Shown here in pieces: positions 1-11,640 of a DNA stretch of 64,000 nucleotides. A program made the position numbers and the translations under genes. Numbering within the stretch: the stretch's first letter is position 1; every line of letters starts with the position of its first letter. Where the stretch lies: assembly GCA_011009095.1 (NCBI GenBank), contig VTPC01000873.1, positions 1 through 64,000 of the forward strand. The letters are read 5' to 3'. Origin of the DNA: Ignelater luminosus (lineage: Eukaryota > Arthropoda > Insecta > Coleoptera > Elateridae). A model generated the notes under the pieces. It did no database searches, was not told where the DNA came from, and worked only from the letters and a program-made list of their open reading frames with translations.

Positions 1-187
1 CACACATGAGGTAGTGCCATTTAAAATTTTGAGAAGGGGTTGGGGGGAGGGTGAAAGTTTCCCAACTGACTAGAGTAGATTATTAAATGTCCCCCTCCAA
101 AACAAAATTGACGCGTTTGAGCAATTTTTAATAATTTTACTAATTAAAGAGTTATTCAAAGTGGGAAGTTTTAAGATGATCACCCTG
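1..187. mobile_element. Fragment of a mariner-type MITE, cut by the window edge
   Basis: The right edge ends in CACCCTG followed by TA (188-189). This is the same terminal form (CAGGGTG read inward) as the other TA-flanked mariner-like elements of this window. The left end lies outside the window, so no partner inverted repeat can be seen. The call rests on the terminal motif only. Confidence 0.35.
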
Positions 188-189
188 TA

Positions 190-1959
190 TATATACCAAT
201 AGATAGTGCATTCCAGTTTGAATGATGAGCGCTCGAGCCTCATTTTTATGCCACAATTGTCAACTTTAAACGGCTTTAATTCGGAAACTACAATTTTTTA
301 GTCTTTGTGCCTATTGACACTTGATTTACATAATAAGGACTATCATTTACTACGGTTTCAACAATTTTGACCTGAAGACGTTTCTTGTGAGAATTCTGTG
401 GGGTCACATCACTTGATCAGTTCTTTACGGTTCCACAACAGTTGTAATAACTTGTTAACCTGTGTATAAAATACTAATAATGTTAATTATTTTATGCTTT
501 TATTTATTATTATTTATTATAAACAACGGTACTAATATTATCACTTTAATCACGGCTCTTAATAGTGATATAACATACGAAACACTCGAACTTCTTTATC
601 TTTTTAGACAAATTAAAAGAATGGTATATTAACATACATAACATTTAAAATGCATGTATATGCATAATCAAATGGACCTAACCCATATTGGAGTTCATTA
701 ATATAAGTGGATAACTAAGGACACCTCGTCTTTTCCAAAAGCTTTAAATCTGCGAGAATTGTATAACGTACCTCTAGACAGATCTGTTTCGACCTTATTT
801 GGTCTCATCAGTGGTATATTAATTGTTTAAAACTCAATTTAATAGAACTAAGATTTGCACTAGATACAAAATTATCTTTTTTTTTTCTATTATCCAGGAA
901 TAACAAATTTTTTATATTTAATATTTTATTTATTTAATTATAGGAATAGAGATGTTCGGCATATTATTGTTAATTCTTTTAATCTCATTATCAATTTACC
1001 CATTCTTATTATGAATTATTTCTATTTTAAAACTACATTGTTACTATCTAAAGGTTACTTCACTTCTAACTTCCATAATCATGTTTTTAAATCAATCCAA
1101 ATCTCTTAATCAACAATTTCATTTCCTTTCAGAGGTCGTCGTTCGATGTCACAACGGTGTTATGGCTGACTCATCTTCCAAAGCCATAAAACGCCTTTAT
1201 CAGCTAATTATACCGAGTGTATTACCTCTACACTATAAACAGTAGTTTCCCTTTAAAACACAAGTTACATTAAATTTTACTTTTTGCGTGAATAACCCTC
1301 AAGTAAGTAATTTTAAAATAAAACATGCTCCAGTTAACCTGATGACTTAAAAGTAATGGAGTGATTGGTCTTATAAACTGATAAGTTTTAATGTTGGCCT
1401 TCTTGAGAATGATCTTAATTTTTTATTGGGCGGTCAGTAATAGCAGCTATTAAGAAATCATCGTCTGAGAATGTTTTTATCAAGTAACCAAATCCCAGTT
1501 TGTTCGAAACCATCCATAATATGCACTGCATTTATTAAAAGCCTGGACAAATGCTTTCTGCGACAATTCAGCTCCATTATTATCTATAAACTGTAATCGG
1601 CTCTCTTAGATTCACTACCATAAAATCATCCCAGACTTGGTTATATTCAGTCTTTATCCATAAATTGCCACATCTAATGATTAAAACCTTGAACGTGGTA
1701 GAAGAGTTATAAAGTGCATTTCTGAGTTCCTAGTTACTGTGATACTAATAAATTTTTTTAGACCACGTGGCTATCATGATTATCTAAGAATAATACGACA
1801 GGTTATTTTAGATCTTTTTCCGCCAGTACGAGTTTGCATGAAAGATTTAGAAGAAGCGGATGTTATTTGTGCGTCTTCAGTAGTCTCTTCATTGTAATCT
1901 CGGTTGATCTAGTATCCACAATTTCATCATCGTTATTTTCTGTTGCAAAGTTTTGGAGT
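190..1959. other. No recognisable feature
   Basis: AT-rich sequence with only short chance frames on both strands. No domain motif, inverted repeat or RNA gene was recognised here. Confidence 0.5.
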
Positions 1960-3246
1960 CAGTGGCGGCTTGTGAGTTTTGAAACAGGTGAAGCGTTTTG
2001 CATTAAAATCTTAGAAATGAACAAAAATTTAACAAGATAAAAGGTGCTTGTCTCGTCCCAAAATCAGTAAAATACTTACAACAATGAAAAATGTAACCTT
2101 TTGTAGACGAGATCTATTCTTCGATCTTCCAAGGCAGCAAACTTGTTGATGACATCATCATAAAATGGTCGAGTCCTTTTTCAATGGATATTCTTCTTAA
2201 ATGTGAAAGGCTTTCCTACGCCATTGAATTGCGCAAGTATGATTTGATTCTTTTCAAGCACGAGAAACTTCTTTCTACTGACGAACTTGTTGATGGTATA
2301 CTAAGAATTAAACAAAATAATTTATGAGCTTCTTTAAATATTTGTTTATTGTCTTGCAACAAAAGCATTATTTCCTGGAGGTTCTTGCTTCTATATTGCT
2401 GATCAGAATATATAAGGTCTAATTCGTTTTTCAGTCTTTGCATGTCCATAGTATTAAATAAACAGAAATATGTTTGTTTCAAATTATGAAGTTTTTCCGT
2501 TGGAAATAATTTAGAATATTCATCAAACTTAGAAACGTCAGCAAGAGAAATGAATAACAATTTATCCAGGTCTTGAAATCTAGTGTTTATTTGAATCAAA
2601 ATGGTATCTAAGATTTCATAAAATAGCAGCTTATAACTTTCGAATATTTATTCGTCAGACAAGGCACCTCCAATTTGCCTTTTTTGATTAATATGTGTGT
2701 TTATCAAAGCTTCATTAAATATCGTCTTACATTCAGTCTCGTTTCTTTTTAACTGAAATTTTCCTTGGATAATCTTAAATGACGTAAAAACTGAAAACAC
2801 CGTCAAAGCAACTAAAAAATGCAACGTATATCCGATGCGATCCACCGTATCTGAAAGCTGTATACTTATAGTGAATCGCTGTTCGTTTTCTTTAAAAACG
2901 CTTCTGGCTCGGCCAATATCGCCGGTGTTTGTACTGCATACGACCGGGTAGGAAGTAGGTTGTCACGGCAACGCGTCTTTCTTGTTGAAACGTTCTTCTA
3001 GAATTTTCATATCGCTTCAACTCAATGTTAAGCTTAGTGCAAGTGTCCTTATGCTTTGCGTTCGTGTTGGTCAATAACAGGGGCAGGTAGAACATCTGTG
3101 ATTTGTGTTTTGAGTATCTCATGCTAATTGCATTGCTCTCGTGACTAATTTTATTCAATTACTTAAGTAATTAAATATTAGAAATTATTAAAAGAAAAAA
3201 ATAGGTGAATCGGCGCTTCACTTGCTTCACCCCAATAGCCGCACTG
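1960..3246 (-). mobile_element. hAT DNA transposon, internally deleted, with TIRs and 8-bp TSD
   Basis: The left end reads CAGTGGCGGCTTGTG and the reverse complement of the right end reads CAGTGCGGCTATTG. Both continue into a shared GTGAAGC block, so these are imperfect terminal inverted repeats. The 8-base flanks are TTTGGAGT (1952-1959) and GTTGGAGT (3247-3254), matching at 7 of 8 positions, as expected of the 8-bp duplications made by hAT transposases. Inside, on the minus strand, is the C-terminal dimerisation part of a hAT transposase. At 1,287 bp the copy is too short for a full element, so it is an internally deleted, non-autonomous derivative. Confidence 0.85.
2100..2599 (-). pseudogene. 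hAT transposase C-terminal dimerisation region (ZMYM1-like group)
   Basis: The frame from 2599 downward carries the hATC signature IPSTSSSVERSFSCLKRIKS, typical of the C-terminal dimerisation domain of hAT transposases related to ZMYM1-like proteins. After an in-frame stop directly behind SYLRNSMA, the same frame continues with the family's usual tail (ESLSHLRRISIEKG, then DRRIDLVYKR) to about 2100. The N-terminal BED/TTF-type finger and most of the RNase-H-like catalytic core are absent. Two further minus-strand frames upstream (2648-2845 and 2892-3158) have no convincing match to the family. The fragment cannot encode an active transposase. It sits entirely inside the TIR-bounded element. 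Confidence 0.8.
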
Positions 3247-4300
3247 GTTGGAGTTCTACTTCTGTTGTTTCATCATAGTCTAGCTCACACTTATAGTCTG
3301 TCTTGAATGAGTTATTCTCGACTCAAGTAAGTGTGCCTTGGTGTAGCACAAATGCTCGGCTCACAAGCTAAACTCAAGTCACCTTTTCCTTTGTCTTGAA
3401 TCTTAGCAAGCGTCAAATACGTACAAGGGCGTATTTTCAAGTTGTTAAGTCTCAATCATAAGTTCGAACTTGGTTCAAGTACTAACTATAAATATGGGAA
3501 TTAGCCAATATAGACATTCGGGCATGACTACTCTTAACATCATCTATAAATTGCTAAGCAGTAAAGTTCGGCTTTTCTCCAAATGTAAGCTCGTTTGCAG
3601 CCTTTTGCATATTTGCAGAGATTTGAAGTAGAAGCTCTTGTGAAATCGCATCATGAGTAAAAGTTTTCCAATCCCAATTTTCATCTTGAACCTGATGATA
3701 GTTCTCAAAGAGTGCTGGTACGCTGCTGCAGTTGGTGGCAGTAAAACAAACAATGTACGTATATTCTCTCTTTCTACAATAGTGTCAGATGTCAACTGGT
3801 ACGGAATAAGTACTAACACATTCTCAAAGCAACAACAGATTTGCAGTATACCTGTTTCGAAGGGACCGTTACTTCGTAAATAGTAAGAAAATTCGGAGAT
3901 CACGTAACTTAACTCAACTTTAGAAGACCATATTATTCAAATTAGTACAAATCTACCAAAAATTTCAAGTACCACTTCTTTGCCCTTTTCTGCATCCCAG
4001 AAGAGGAGAGACTTTAGAATTCCTTAATTATTCTAAGAAATCATTATGTAGAAAAAGTTTTAGTCTGAATTTCTTCTCCTCCAAAATACCTACTTACTCT
4101 TAATGTTAAATTAAGAAATTCAAGAAAGAAGATATTTTTTGAGATTACTTTTGAACTCTGTTAAGCTGATCGTTTTCTTACACATATTATTATTATTATT
4201 ATTATTGTTACTGTTTTCGAGCATCTAAACATCTATACCAGTACTATTTAAAGCTGCTAACTAGTAATAATAATATCTAAGACAATGCCTCTGCAATGGG
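3247..4300. other. No gene seen; short (ATT)n microsatellite near 4187-4207
   Basis: Overlapping frames on both strands at 3544-3903 show no recognisable domain. A short ATT trinucleotide run lies at about 4187-4207. Nothing else could be assigned. Confidence 0.4.
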
Positions 4301-4699
4301 CTTTGCTTTAATTTATTTTTTAGTAAGGTATGCAAAAGGTAGATAAATGGCAACTGTAGGAAATGCGCTTATATCTTCTTAGTTGTGGTGAGCAACAGGG
4401 TTGTTTCACATGATGGTTTTTCTGACAGTCTAGCTACATGAGTTTCTTGACACACAAGGTTTTGGTTGGAAACTGAGAAGTATCCTTCCAAACTTCTTAG
4501 GTTTATGTAATAAACTCTTGTTGTGCTAATTAATAGATAGGAATTTGAAGGAAGTAATTGTATTTTTTTTGAAAATTTGTTGAATAATTCAATGTTGAAA
4601 TTTAATTTATTTTAATTCAGTTTTATGTTTTGAACATTAGAATTAAAAGTTTATAGCTATCCTATAACAAAGGGTTTTAATAGATTAGTGTGGTAAGTA

Positions 4700-5080
4700 A
4701 TGAATTTATTGCCTTTCTTTATTTAAACTGTGTGGTTTCGGAATACCTTTATAATTTTAATGGGGCCTATATAATTAGGAGACAGTTTTTTATTAAGGTT
4801 AGTGATATTTTGTTTGTTTAAGATGTAAACTAAATCATCAATTTTATATTCATGGGGATTAAGTATGAATATGTAACCGATGGTTCTTCTGTAATTGGTA
4901 AATAAGGTTTATAACCAAAAAGTGTACATGCGTATTATAGGCAAACATAGCAAATTGTATCAGTTCGTCCCAGTTATAGTCTTTTAATGTCAAGTGAGAT
5001 CTTTCCAAAGCTCCATTTGTTTGAGGGTGATAAGGGGATGAAAGAAGGTAATTTTGTTAAATCTTTGTGTGTGTTGACGC
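4700..5080 (-). pseudogene. Gypsy fossil: distal integrase part, beyond the LINE insertion
   Basis: The minus strand shows the integrase core motif YHPQTNGALERSH and then a C-terminal segment including LSPNYIGPIKIIKVFRNH, typical of the end of Ty3/Gypsy integrase. It lies on the far side of the LINE from the integrase start at about 9264-9530, as expected if the LINE inserted into this gene. The fragment is decayed. Its limits are approximate. Confidence 0.75.
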
Positions 5081-5158
5081 ATAGTGGATTGGATGTGTGT
5101 TAAATCGCTTTGATTATTCAATTTTTTTTCCAATTTGTTATTTTGAATAAAAGTGAGA

Positions 5159-5956
5159 ATGATTCTTACTTGTGGAAAATGCAGTGATTCACTGCCTGCA
5201 GATAATGACTTTGTAAATTGTTATGGATGTAAAGCGAACTTCCATTATATATGTGCATCTGTAAGAGAAACAAAATGGAGAGCTACCGCAAATGATATAA
5301 AGTTAAATTGGAGATGTATAACATACAAAACAAAGACGGAAGATAGTAAAGTAAAAGAAGTGATTTTTGAACGAGAAAGAATTGAAAATAAAGAAGTACT
5401 ACCGGGTCAAACTAAAATACTTGAAAAGCTTATTAGAAAAATTATGAAAGAAGAAAACAGGGAGTTAAAAATAAGCATGACTGAGTTGAAAAACACGGTT
5501 GAATTTTGTAGTAACAAATTTGATGATTTATTCAAATCAGTGCAGGTGCCTACAGAAGAAAATGCAAGGATAATTAAGAAGTGTCAGGAGCTAGAAGACA
5601 AGTGCAAGAAATTAGAGAAGCAGTTAAATGAAATTGAAATAAATCAAAAAGATGATAATCAATATTCTAGGAACCATAATTTAATTATTGAAGGTATCCC
5701 TGATATGAAAAAAGAAATTGTATCCAAAACTGTATTAGAAATATCAAAAAAAGTCAATTATAGGTTAATGAAATATGACCTCGAGGCCGTACATTGCTTA
5801 CCGGCAAACAAATATGGAAATAAACCAATAATAGTTCAATATGCCAAGAGAACATTTCATGTTTCAAATATACATTTTTTTAATTTTAATTATGAGGAAG
5901 CTATTAATAGAAATGATGGAGTTATAGCATTCGTCAAAGATGATTTGAAGTTATAG
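5159..5956 (+). CDS. LINE ORF1 protein with PHD-like zinc finger
   Basis: The open frame encodes 265 residues from the first ATG (5159). Residues 4-50 form a PHD-type finger (CGKC, then C..C, HYIC and a final C) of the kind found in ORF1 proteins of insect LINEs. A lysine/glutamate-rich coiled-coil segment follows (about residues 60-175). Then comes an RRM-like part starting at QYSRNHNLIIEGIP, a hallmark of the L1/CR1 ORF1 family. Such proteins bind LINE RNA and act as nucleic-acid chaperones. The C-terminus looks shortened compared with relatives because the frame closes soon after the RRM-like part. It is uninterrupted but belongs to an otherwise dead LINE, so current function is unlikely. 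The ORF1 assignment is firm; the exact clade is not. Confidence 0.75.
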   Translation: MILTCGKCSDSLPADNDFVNCYGCKANFHYICASVRETKWRATANDIKLNWRCITYKTKTEDSKVKEVIFERERIENKEVLPGQTKILEKLIRKIMKEENRELKISMTELKNTVEFCSNKFDDLFKSVQVPTEENARIIKKCQELEDKCKKLEKQLNEIEINQKDDNQYSRNHNLIIEGIPDMKKEIVSKTVLEISKKVNYRLMKYDLEAVHCLPANKYGNKPIIVQYAKRTFHVSNIHFFNFNYEEAINRNDGVIAFVKDDLKL

Positions 5957-6107
5957 CCATTCAAGAATTCAAATTTATGGAAATATGATTTGAAAAATTT
6001 AATTCAAACTTTTGCATAACTTCTCTATACGGATGTCATGACATTACCGTAAGTTTGTTTTTGAAAATTCTAGAACAATATTGAGCCACAGCACATTCAG
6101 CAAATAA

Positions 6108-8959
6108 AATATTAATAGGGGATATAAATATTGATATATTCTATAATTTACTAACGAAAGATTCGATTATTTAAACTTAATGAGTAAATATGGATTGAAT
6201 TCTCTTATAAATGAGTATACGAGAGTACAGCAACAAAACAAAAGTTGTATTGATCACATTTTATTGAAAACAACGATTAGGAATTTAACATAAACATAAC
6301 ATAAACATATACAGCTGTTTTAGAAACTGCTATTACTGACTGTTAAGTTTAGTTGTAAATAAATATTTAAGATACATATACCTATAATTTTGTTTATTTT
6401 AATTAATTAATTTTACTTGATTGTGCGTTACTAGTTGCTAAGAAAACAAAATTCTTTTTTTTGTTCATGAAATAGACTGTAAATATAATAGCTTTTCAGC
6501 CCCACCTCCTACGGTCCATTCCCATTTTTTAAATTCCACATCCCCCAGAGTTGTCTTCTTGCCTCCCAAGAACACACAAGTGTTGTGCAAGTCCAAGTAA
6601 CGCGCACCCCGGTTTATTTTATTAATTTCGATAATTGTTTTGTTTTACACTGTGTGTTCGTTTCTGTCTGTATCTTGGTCCCATTTCTTCAACCTTACGA
6701 GCCCCTCTTCAAAGGTAAGTAACCATCAGTATTATTATTATTTACAGTCCGAGTTAATTTATCGCGTGAATGTATTTTTTTTTAATCGTTTACGCCACAC
6801 TGACCATTATGCTACAATATTAAGACTTAACAATGTTGACGGGTACTCCTCTTGTAATAACTTGCAGCATAGGGAAACAAAAATGTATGATAAAAAATAT
6901 TTTTACGCTTTAGTCGAACAAACAGACTGGAACACAGTAATAAATGTAGTTAATGTAAACAATGAAATGGAGACTTTTGTTAATCTTATTTCAGAATGTA
7001 AAAGCAAAACATACTCTTTTAAAACTATTAATTCAAAAAGTCGTAAACGTAAACCATGGGTCATTATAGGTTTAATAAATGCGATTAATACTAGAGATAA
7101 ACTAAAAAGACAGCTAAATAAAAACGAAAACACAGATTTCCTGTTTGGAACTTACTACAAAAAATATCGAAATATATTATCAATGTTAATAAAAACAGCC
7201 AAGAATAATTATTATAAAAATAAAATACAAGAAGCTCCAAACACCTTTGGACTGTCATTAAAGAAAGTTTTGGAAATACTAATCTAATTAAAGATAAGGA
7301 AGTAGGGTCTATAGAAACAGAGACGGCATAATTACTTCAAATTCAATAGAAATTGCTGAAAGATTTAACGAGTATTTTTGTAGAGTAAGCAAAAGGTTAC
7401 CTCAAAAAATTAAAGACAGAAATCCAACTAAAGTTTCTAATAAAATAAAAGAATGTAGGTGTTTTCTGTTTCTATATCCTGCAGATAAAGAAGAATTAAT
7501 CGCGTTAATAAACGAAATGAAAGTAGGAAAAGCAGCGGCTATAGAAAACATATTATGTTCTGATGTTAAACAAATTAAAGATTTGATTATTACTCCACTT
7601 GTGCATGTATATACAATCTTATCTTGAGTAGCGGTATATTTCCAGATACTTTGAAAATGGCTGTAGTAATTCCTATTTTCAAAAAAGGTTCTAAAAAAGG
7701 CATCAAAGATTACAAACCTATATCGTTACCTGTCACGTTTTCGAAAATTATTGAAAAAGTTATTAAAAAACAATTAATTACATTTTTAGAAAGAAACCAA
7801 ATTTTGTCTATAAATCAATACGGTTTTCGTGAGGGTAAGTCCACACAAAATGCAATAACGAATTTAACTACAGAAATCTACAAAAGTTTGGATTTAAGTA
7901 ACCCAAGTGCTGGAGTTTTTCTGGATTTGGCGAAAGGATTTGAAACAGCGAACCATGAAAAACTACTGCTAAAACTGGAATCCTGTGGAATTTGAGGAGT
8001 AACACAAAATTTAAAAGCTATTTAAATAAAAGGAAACAAAAAGTACGAATAAACAAGACACTGAGTAGTGCAACAGAAATCACTTATGGTGTACCTCAAG
8101 GGAGTTTATTAGGTCCAATATTATTTATACTATATATCAATGACTTACTAAAAACTTCCAAAGTTACAAAATTATATCATACTCTGATGATACAGTATTA
8201 TATTTTACTGAAAATACTTGGACAGAAGTGTATAATAAAATAAGTATAAGAGTTGAAGCAGTAATGAAATTGGAATTTGCTCTCGTTAAATCTAGAGTAA
8301 ACCTAGGTATTACCATTTGTTTTGTATAAAATAACTTACCTCCATTTCAGGCCTTTAAAATAGGCAATTCAAACTATTAAATTAAAGTAGTAAACAAAGT
8401 ACCACACCTACGAATTATAATAGATGCTCACTTGAGATGGGATTTGCATGTATGTCAAGTGGTTAGTAAACTTAGAAAGTTGTTCTATATTTTTAAGCAA
8501 ATTAAGTATTTTCTGAACGAAGCACAGTTAAACGTAGTTTATTAAGCGCTGGCTCAGTCCTTACCGCAATATGGTATTGCAGGGTGGGGAGGAGCATTTA
8601 AGCATCACATTAAACCTTTAATGACTATCCAAAATACTCTATTAAAACTTATTTTTAGTAAACCTAACTTATATCCTACTGAATTATTGTATAAGAAAAT
8701 TAATATTTGTAGTTTACGTCAACTATACATTTTGAATGCCTTGTGTATTTTTCATAAAGCCCAACAAAAAAATTTTGTTAATCATTCGATTGCTAGCAGA
8801 AGTTCTACAAACAAATACGTTTCAACAATCTCTGCGGCAAAGACCATTGGAACAAGATACTTTGATTTTCTTGCTCCCAGATTTTACAACTTTCTGCCAC
8901 GGCATTTTCTAAATATAAAAAACATAAAAACTTTTAAAGAAAAACGAAGATATACTTAA
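6108..8959 (+). pseudogene. LINE ORF2 remnant (endonuclease end, RT, C-terminal region)
   Basis: Visible blocks: the endonuclease motif ILIGDINIDI near 6110; a linker with RKRKPWVIIGLINAINTRDK (about 7045-7110); RT motifs VIPIFKKGSKKGIKDYKPIS and INQYGFREGKST (7665-7850); and GVPQGSLLGPILFILYINDL (about 8090-8150). The catalytic [FY]xDD region survives only as SDDTVLYFTENTW in another frame near 8185. The C-terminal part (8290-8959) includes a frame of 112 codons from 8621. Stops and frame changes occur at about six places. A solo LTR (6341-6799) splits the endonuclease end from the linker. The frame closes at 8957-8959, before a roughly 280-bp 3' UTR. Confidence 0.8.
6341..6799. mobile_element. 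Solo LTR inside the LINE, 5-bp TSD
   Basis: A 459-bp segment beginning TGTTAAG and ending CGCCACA (TG...CA ends) is flanked on both sides by CTGAC (6336-6340 and 6800-6804). It interrupts the LINE ORF2 region between the endonuclease remnant and the pre-RT linker. LTR-type ends plus a 5-bp duplication fit a solo LTR left by recombination. The family could not be assigned (Gypsy, BEL and Copia all give TSDs of about this length). It is younger than the LINE that carries it. Confidence 0.75.
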
Positions 8960-9088
8960 TGCAAACTAATATTTATGTGTTCTACAAAAATATAAAATGT
9001 AAAAATAAATTGTTTTTGTTCCTTTTTTGTTCGTTAATGACTCCACTATGGGTTAATTTCTTAGGTTAACTTAAGTTGAAGTAGACTT

Positions 9089-9133
9089 AAACAGCAATCG
9101 ATGCACAAGCTTTGCTTAGGTGGATTGCTGTTT
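9089..9133 (+). other. Stem-loop in the LINE 3' UTR
   Basis: AAACAGCAATC (9089-9099) pairs perfectly with GATTGCTGTTT (9123-9133) around a 23-base loop. It lies between the ORF2 stop and the AATA repeats at the 3' end. In several LINE clades a 3' stem-loop is recognised by the element's own RT, so this is a plausible recognition structure, but that role is inferred. Confidence 0.55.
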
Positions 9134-9242
9134 CTATGTCAACATTCAATATTTCTATTTCTATATTACCGTAAACATATGCTATTTTTTAATTTTAGTT
9201 AACTAATTAGAATGTAATTGTGTAGGTTTTCTATTCTTCCTC

Positions 9243-9264
9243 AATAAATAAATAAATAAATAAA
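9243..9264 (+). repeat. AATA short-repeat tail ending the LINE
   Basis: Five to six copies of AATA mark the exact 3' junction between the LINE and the interrupted Gypsy integrase sequence. Short tandem repeats instead of poly-A are usual for CR1/L2-like LINEs. Confidence 0.75.
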
Positions 9265-11640
9265 TTTAATGAATTGTGACGTAAGATCTGTGCCTTGATC
9301 AGACAACAAAATTTTTGGTATGCCAAATAAAGTTATGAAATTTGATAATCGTTCGGCAGTGGTTCTAGATTCGTGATTGGGTATTGCTACAGCATAAGAG
9401 TATTTGATCAAATCATCTTGCATGGTTAAAATAAATCTGTTATTATTCAGTGTCTGTGGAAGGGAGCCTACGATATCGATAGCTAATTTCTCGAATGATT
9501 GATTTGAAGTTAAAGTAATTTCCATTGGGGCATTAGTTGGATTAAGATTTATTTTATTTATTTGACACTATGGGCATCGCTTAATATAATTTTTAATATA
9601 TTTTTTCATAGAGTCCCATTAGTATATATGTTTAGAAATAACATGGCCTAAATAGAAAACTTCTCGTTTTAAAAATTCGCATTTGTCAGGCTGCAATTTA
9701 AGATTGTTTAAACGAAGACGATCGAAAATTGCTTTTAATTTTAAAGTGTGTTCTTCTAGTGAAGACGCGTAAATTACTACGTCATCAAAATAAATAAAAC
9801 ACTGCAGACAGACAGAAACCAACGATACTGGTGCCGAAGGCACCGGCTTTAGAAGCTGTTCAGCTTCTCTTAAGCCCTAATTTTGGCGGCTGAACGCAAG
9901 GTTAGTGTGCATCGGTGGAGGCGTAGTAGATTGAAAATGGGTGCGGCAAGTAGGCAAGGGCCCCGGAGATGGTTCGGTAAAGTTGGATGCAGCATCTCTT
10001 GAAGCAGTGATCTTCTTGGCGACGAACGATAGAGGAAAAGAAAAACGGATCCGTTCAGAAACCGGGGTTGGTATAGTTACTTCCATGAGGAAATGACGAA
10101 TTTAGTTGAGTAGGTGGTGGCAATTGCTTGTGGGTTGAGAGTAGGCTAGCGATAAGCTAGTGAAACACTGCAATCCTTGTAATCCACTTAAAACAGAGTT
10201 CATAAGGCGTTGAAACGTAGAGTTTTTTAAACCAAAGGGCATACGAGTAAACTGATAATGACCCAGAGGAGTGGTGAAAGCAGTTTTCTATTGGTCGGAT
10301 GTTTTGACTGGTATTTGGTGGAATCCAGATGCTAAATCAAGGGTCGAAAAGTATTTGGAATGACCTAATTGGTCTAAAATGCCATCGATTTGCGGAAGAG
10401 GGAATGCATCATCGTTCAAACGTCGATAGTCAATAACAAGCCGCCATTTTTGTATGTTAGAGCCATCTAATTTTTTGGGAACGGCCCACAAAAGAGCTGA
10501 CCAGGGAGAAATAGAAGGTTTAATAATTCCCTGGCTAATGAACTGCGGAATACCGATATGATTTAGAATTAATGAAAGTTAGATCGGTTAGATTAATTTC
10601 ATGTTCCAGAGTAGTGGTGTGAGTTGATTTTTCACCGTGTAGATAGAAAAGATCGGAATAAGCATTACAAATATTAATGATGGAGTTGCGTTCCTCTTGA
10701 TTTAAGTGATTTAGTCTTAGATTACTTTGTAAGAGTTCTAGACGATCTACAGAACTGTTATCTTTATTATGAGTGATATTAAAAGTAAAAGAATTATTAG
10801 AAAGTAGTTCTAAAGTCAAGGTTTTATTATAATTTCCTGTTCTATTATTCTGGTATTTAGAATACTATTTTCGTTTACACTTACGATTGCTTTACATAAA
10901 CATACACCTTTTTTAAATTCGACTTCAGGCAGAATATCTTCTTGAACATTAACATTTTCTATTAAAATTTCTACTAATGTTTCGGACCTTGAATTTAATT
11001 TAAGTGAATAACAACGATTATCATTAATTTTAATCTTTTGTTCGCGTTTTGAATTTTTCGAAAGTAATTTTAATGGATTGTACAATGATTTTAATATAAG
11101 CGTTTGATTTTCGTAGTCAATAATTGCCCTTCCCTAATAAGCCGTCATAAGAGACGTTTGTAGCTTCATTTAGGATATGGAGTTTTACTATGAATTGGTT
11201 GTTTTTAAGCACTAAAAGAATATTATAAGTGTCGATTGTTTTGACAGGATTATTAGGACTGAGCCCTAAAAGTGTTAATTTTTCTTTCGAGTTGAATTTT
11301 GTGTCCGGTGTGAGTTTACATGCTTTAATTAAAGAAGCACACGCTCCCATATCAACCAAAAGTCTAAATTGTTATTAGACAAATTTGAATTTTGTGATTT
11401 GATTTCAATAAAACTAAGATTAGCACTGCTAATAAAAATTTTTAATTTTCGATCACCGTTAGTTGAGCAATCGAATTCTTCAGTGAGATGTTCTCCACTG
11501 AAGTTCGTTTGGAGTTTAAATTAATTGACTCATTTTTACGCTCTTTACCTAGCTCTTTTTGTTTTTTATACAGTAATTTGCGACATTCATTAATCGTGTG
11601 ATTTGTCTTTTTACACTATCTATAAATGCATTGTTATTAT
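9264..11640 (-). pseudogene. Gypsy fossil: gag knuckle, protease, RT and first part of integrase
   Basis: Recognisable parts, in minus-strand order, are a CCHC-type knuckle (about 11560-11640), a retropepsin-like domain (about 11100-11360), an RT core (about 10290-10500, with IDYRRLNDDAFPLPQ), the RT active-site region (about 9640-9790, with YFDDVVIYASS) and integrase (about 9264-9530). This is the usual Ty3/Gypsy order. The region is broken and non-functional and is split by the insertion at 9807-10162. Integrase is further divided by the LINE at its left border. Confidence 0.85.
9807..10162. mobile_element. 356-bp insert with 10-bp direct repeats and two hairpins
   Basis: The ten bases AAACACTGCA occur at 9797-9806 and again at 10163-10172, bracketing a GC-richer segment that interrupts the Gypsy RT region. 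The insert begins GACAGACAGAAACC and ends GATAAGCTAGTG, with no terminal inverted repeat and no poly-A tail in either orientation. Near its left end are two strong hairpins: GGTGCC-GAA-GGCACC (about 9830-9845) and AGAAGCTG-TT-CAGCTTCT (about 9851-9869). It holds one 69-codon minus-strand frame (9877-10086) without recognisable homology. The TSD length fits a retroposed short element or a Mutator-like insert; family unknown. Confidence 0.7.

Larger units (their letters stand above)
5108..9263 (+). mobile_element. LINE (non-LTR retrotransposon), 5'-incomplete ORF2, inserted in the Gypsy fossil
   Basis: Plus-strand order is ORF1 with a PHD-like finger (5159-5956), endonuclease remnant (about 6108-6340), pre-RT linker (6805-7290), RT (7624-8243), post-RT region (to 8959), a 3' UTR and an AATA-type short-repeat tail (9243-9263). 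This is the standard ORF1-ORF2-3' repeat layout of insect CR1/L2/Jockey-like LINEs. ORF2 has stops and frame changes and most of the endonuclease domain is gone. Gypsy integrase sequence on the opposite strand continues on both sides, so the LINE inserted into it. The 5' border (5100-5150) and target duplication could not be fixed. Confidence 0.85.

Noticed and set aside
1834-2040. 68-codon plus-strand frame as a gene
   Set aside because: It crosses the left border of the hAT element and has no motif.
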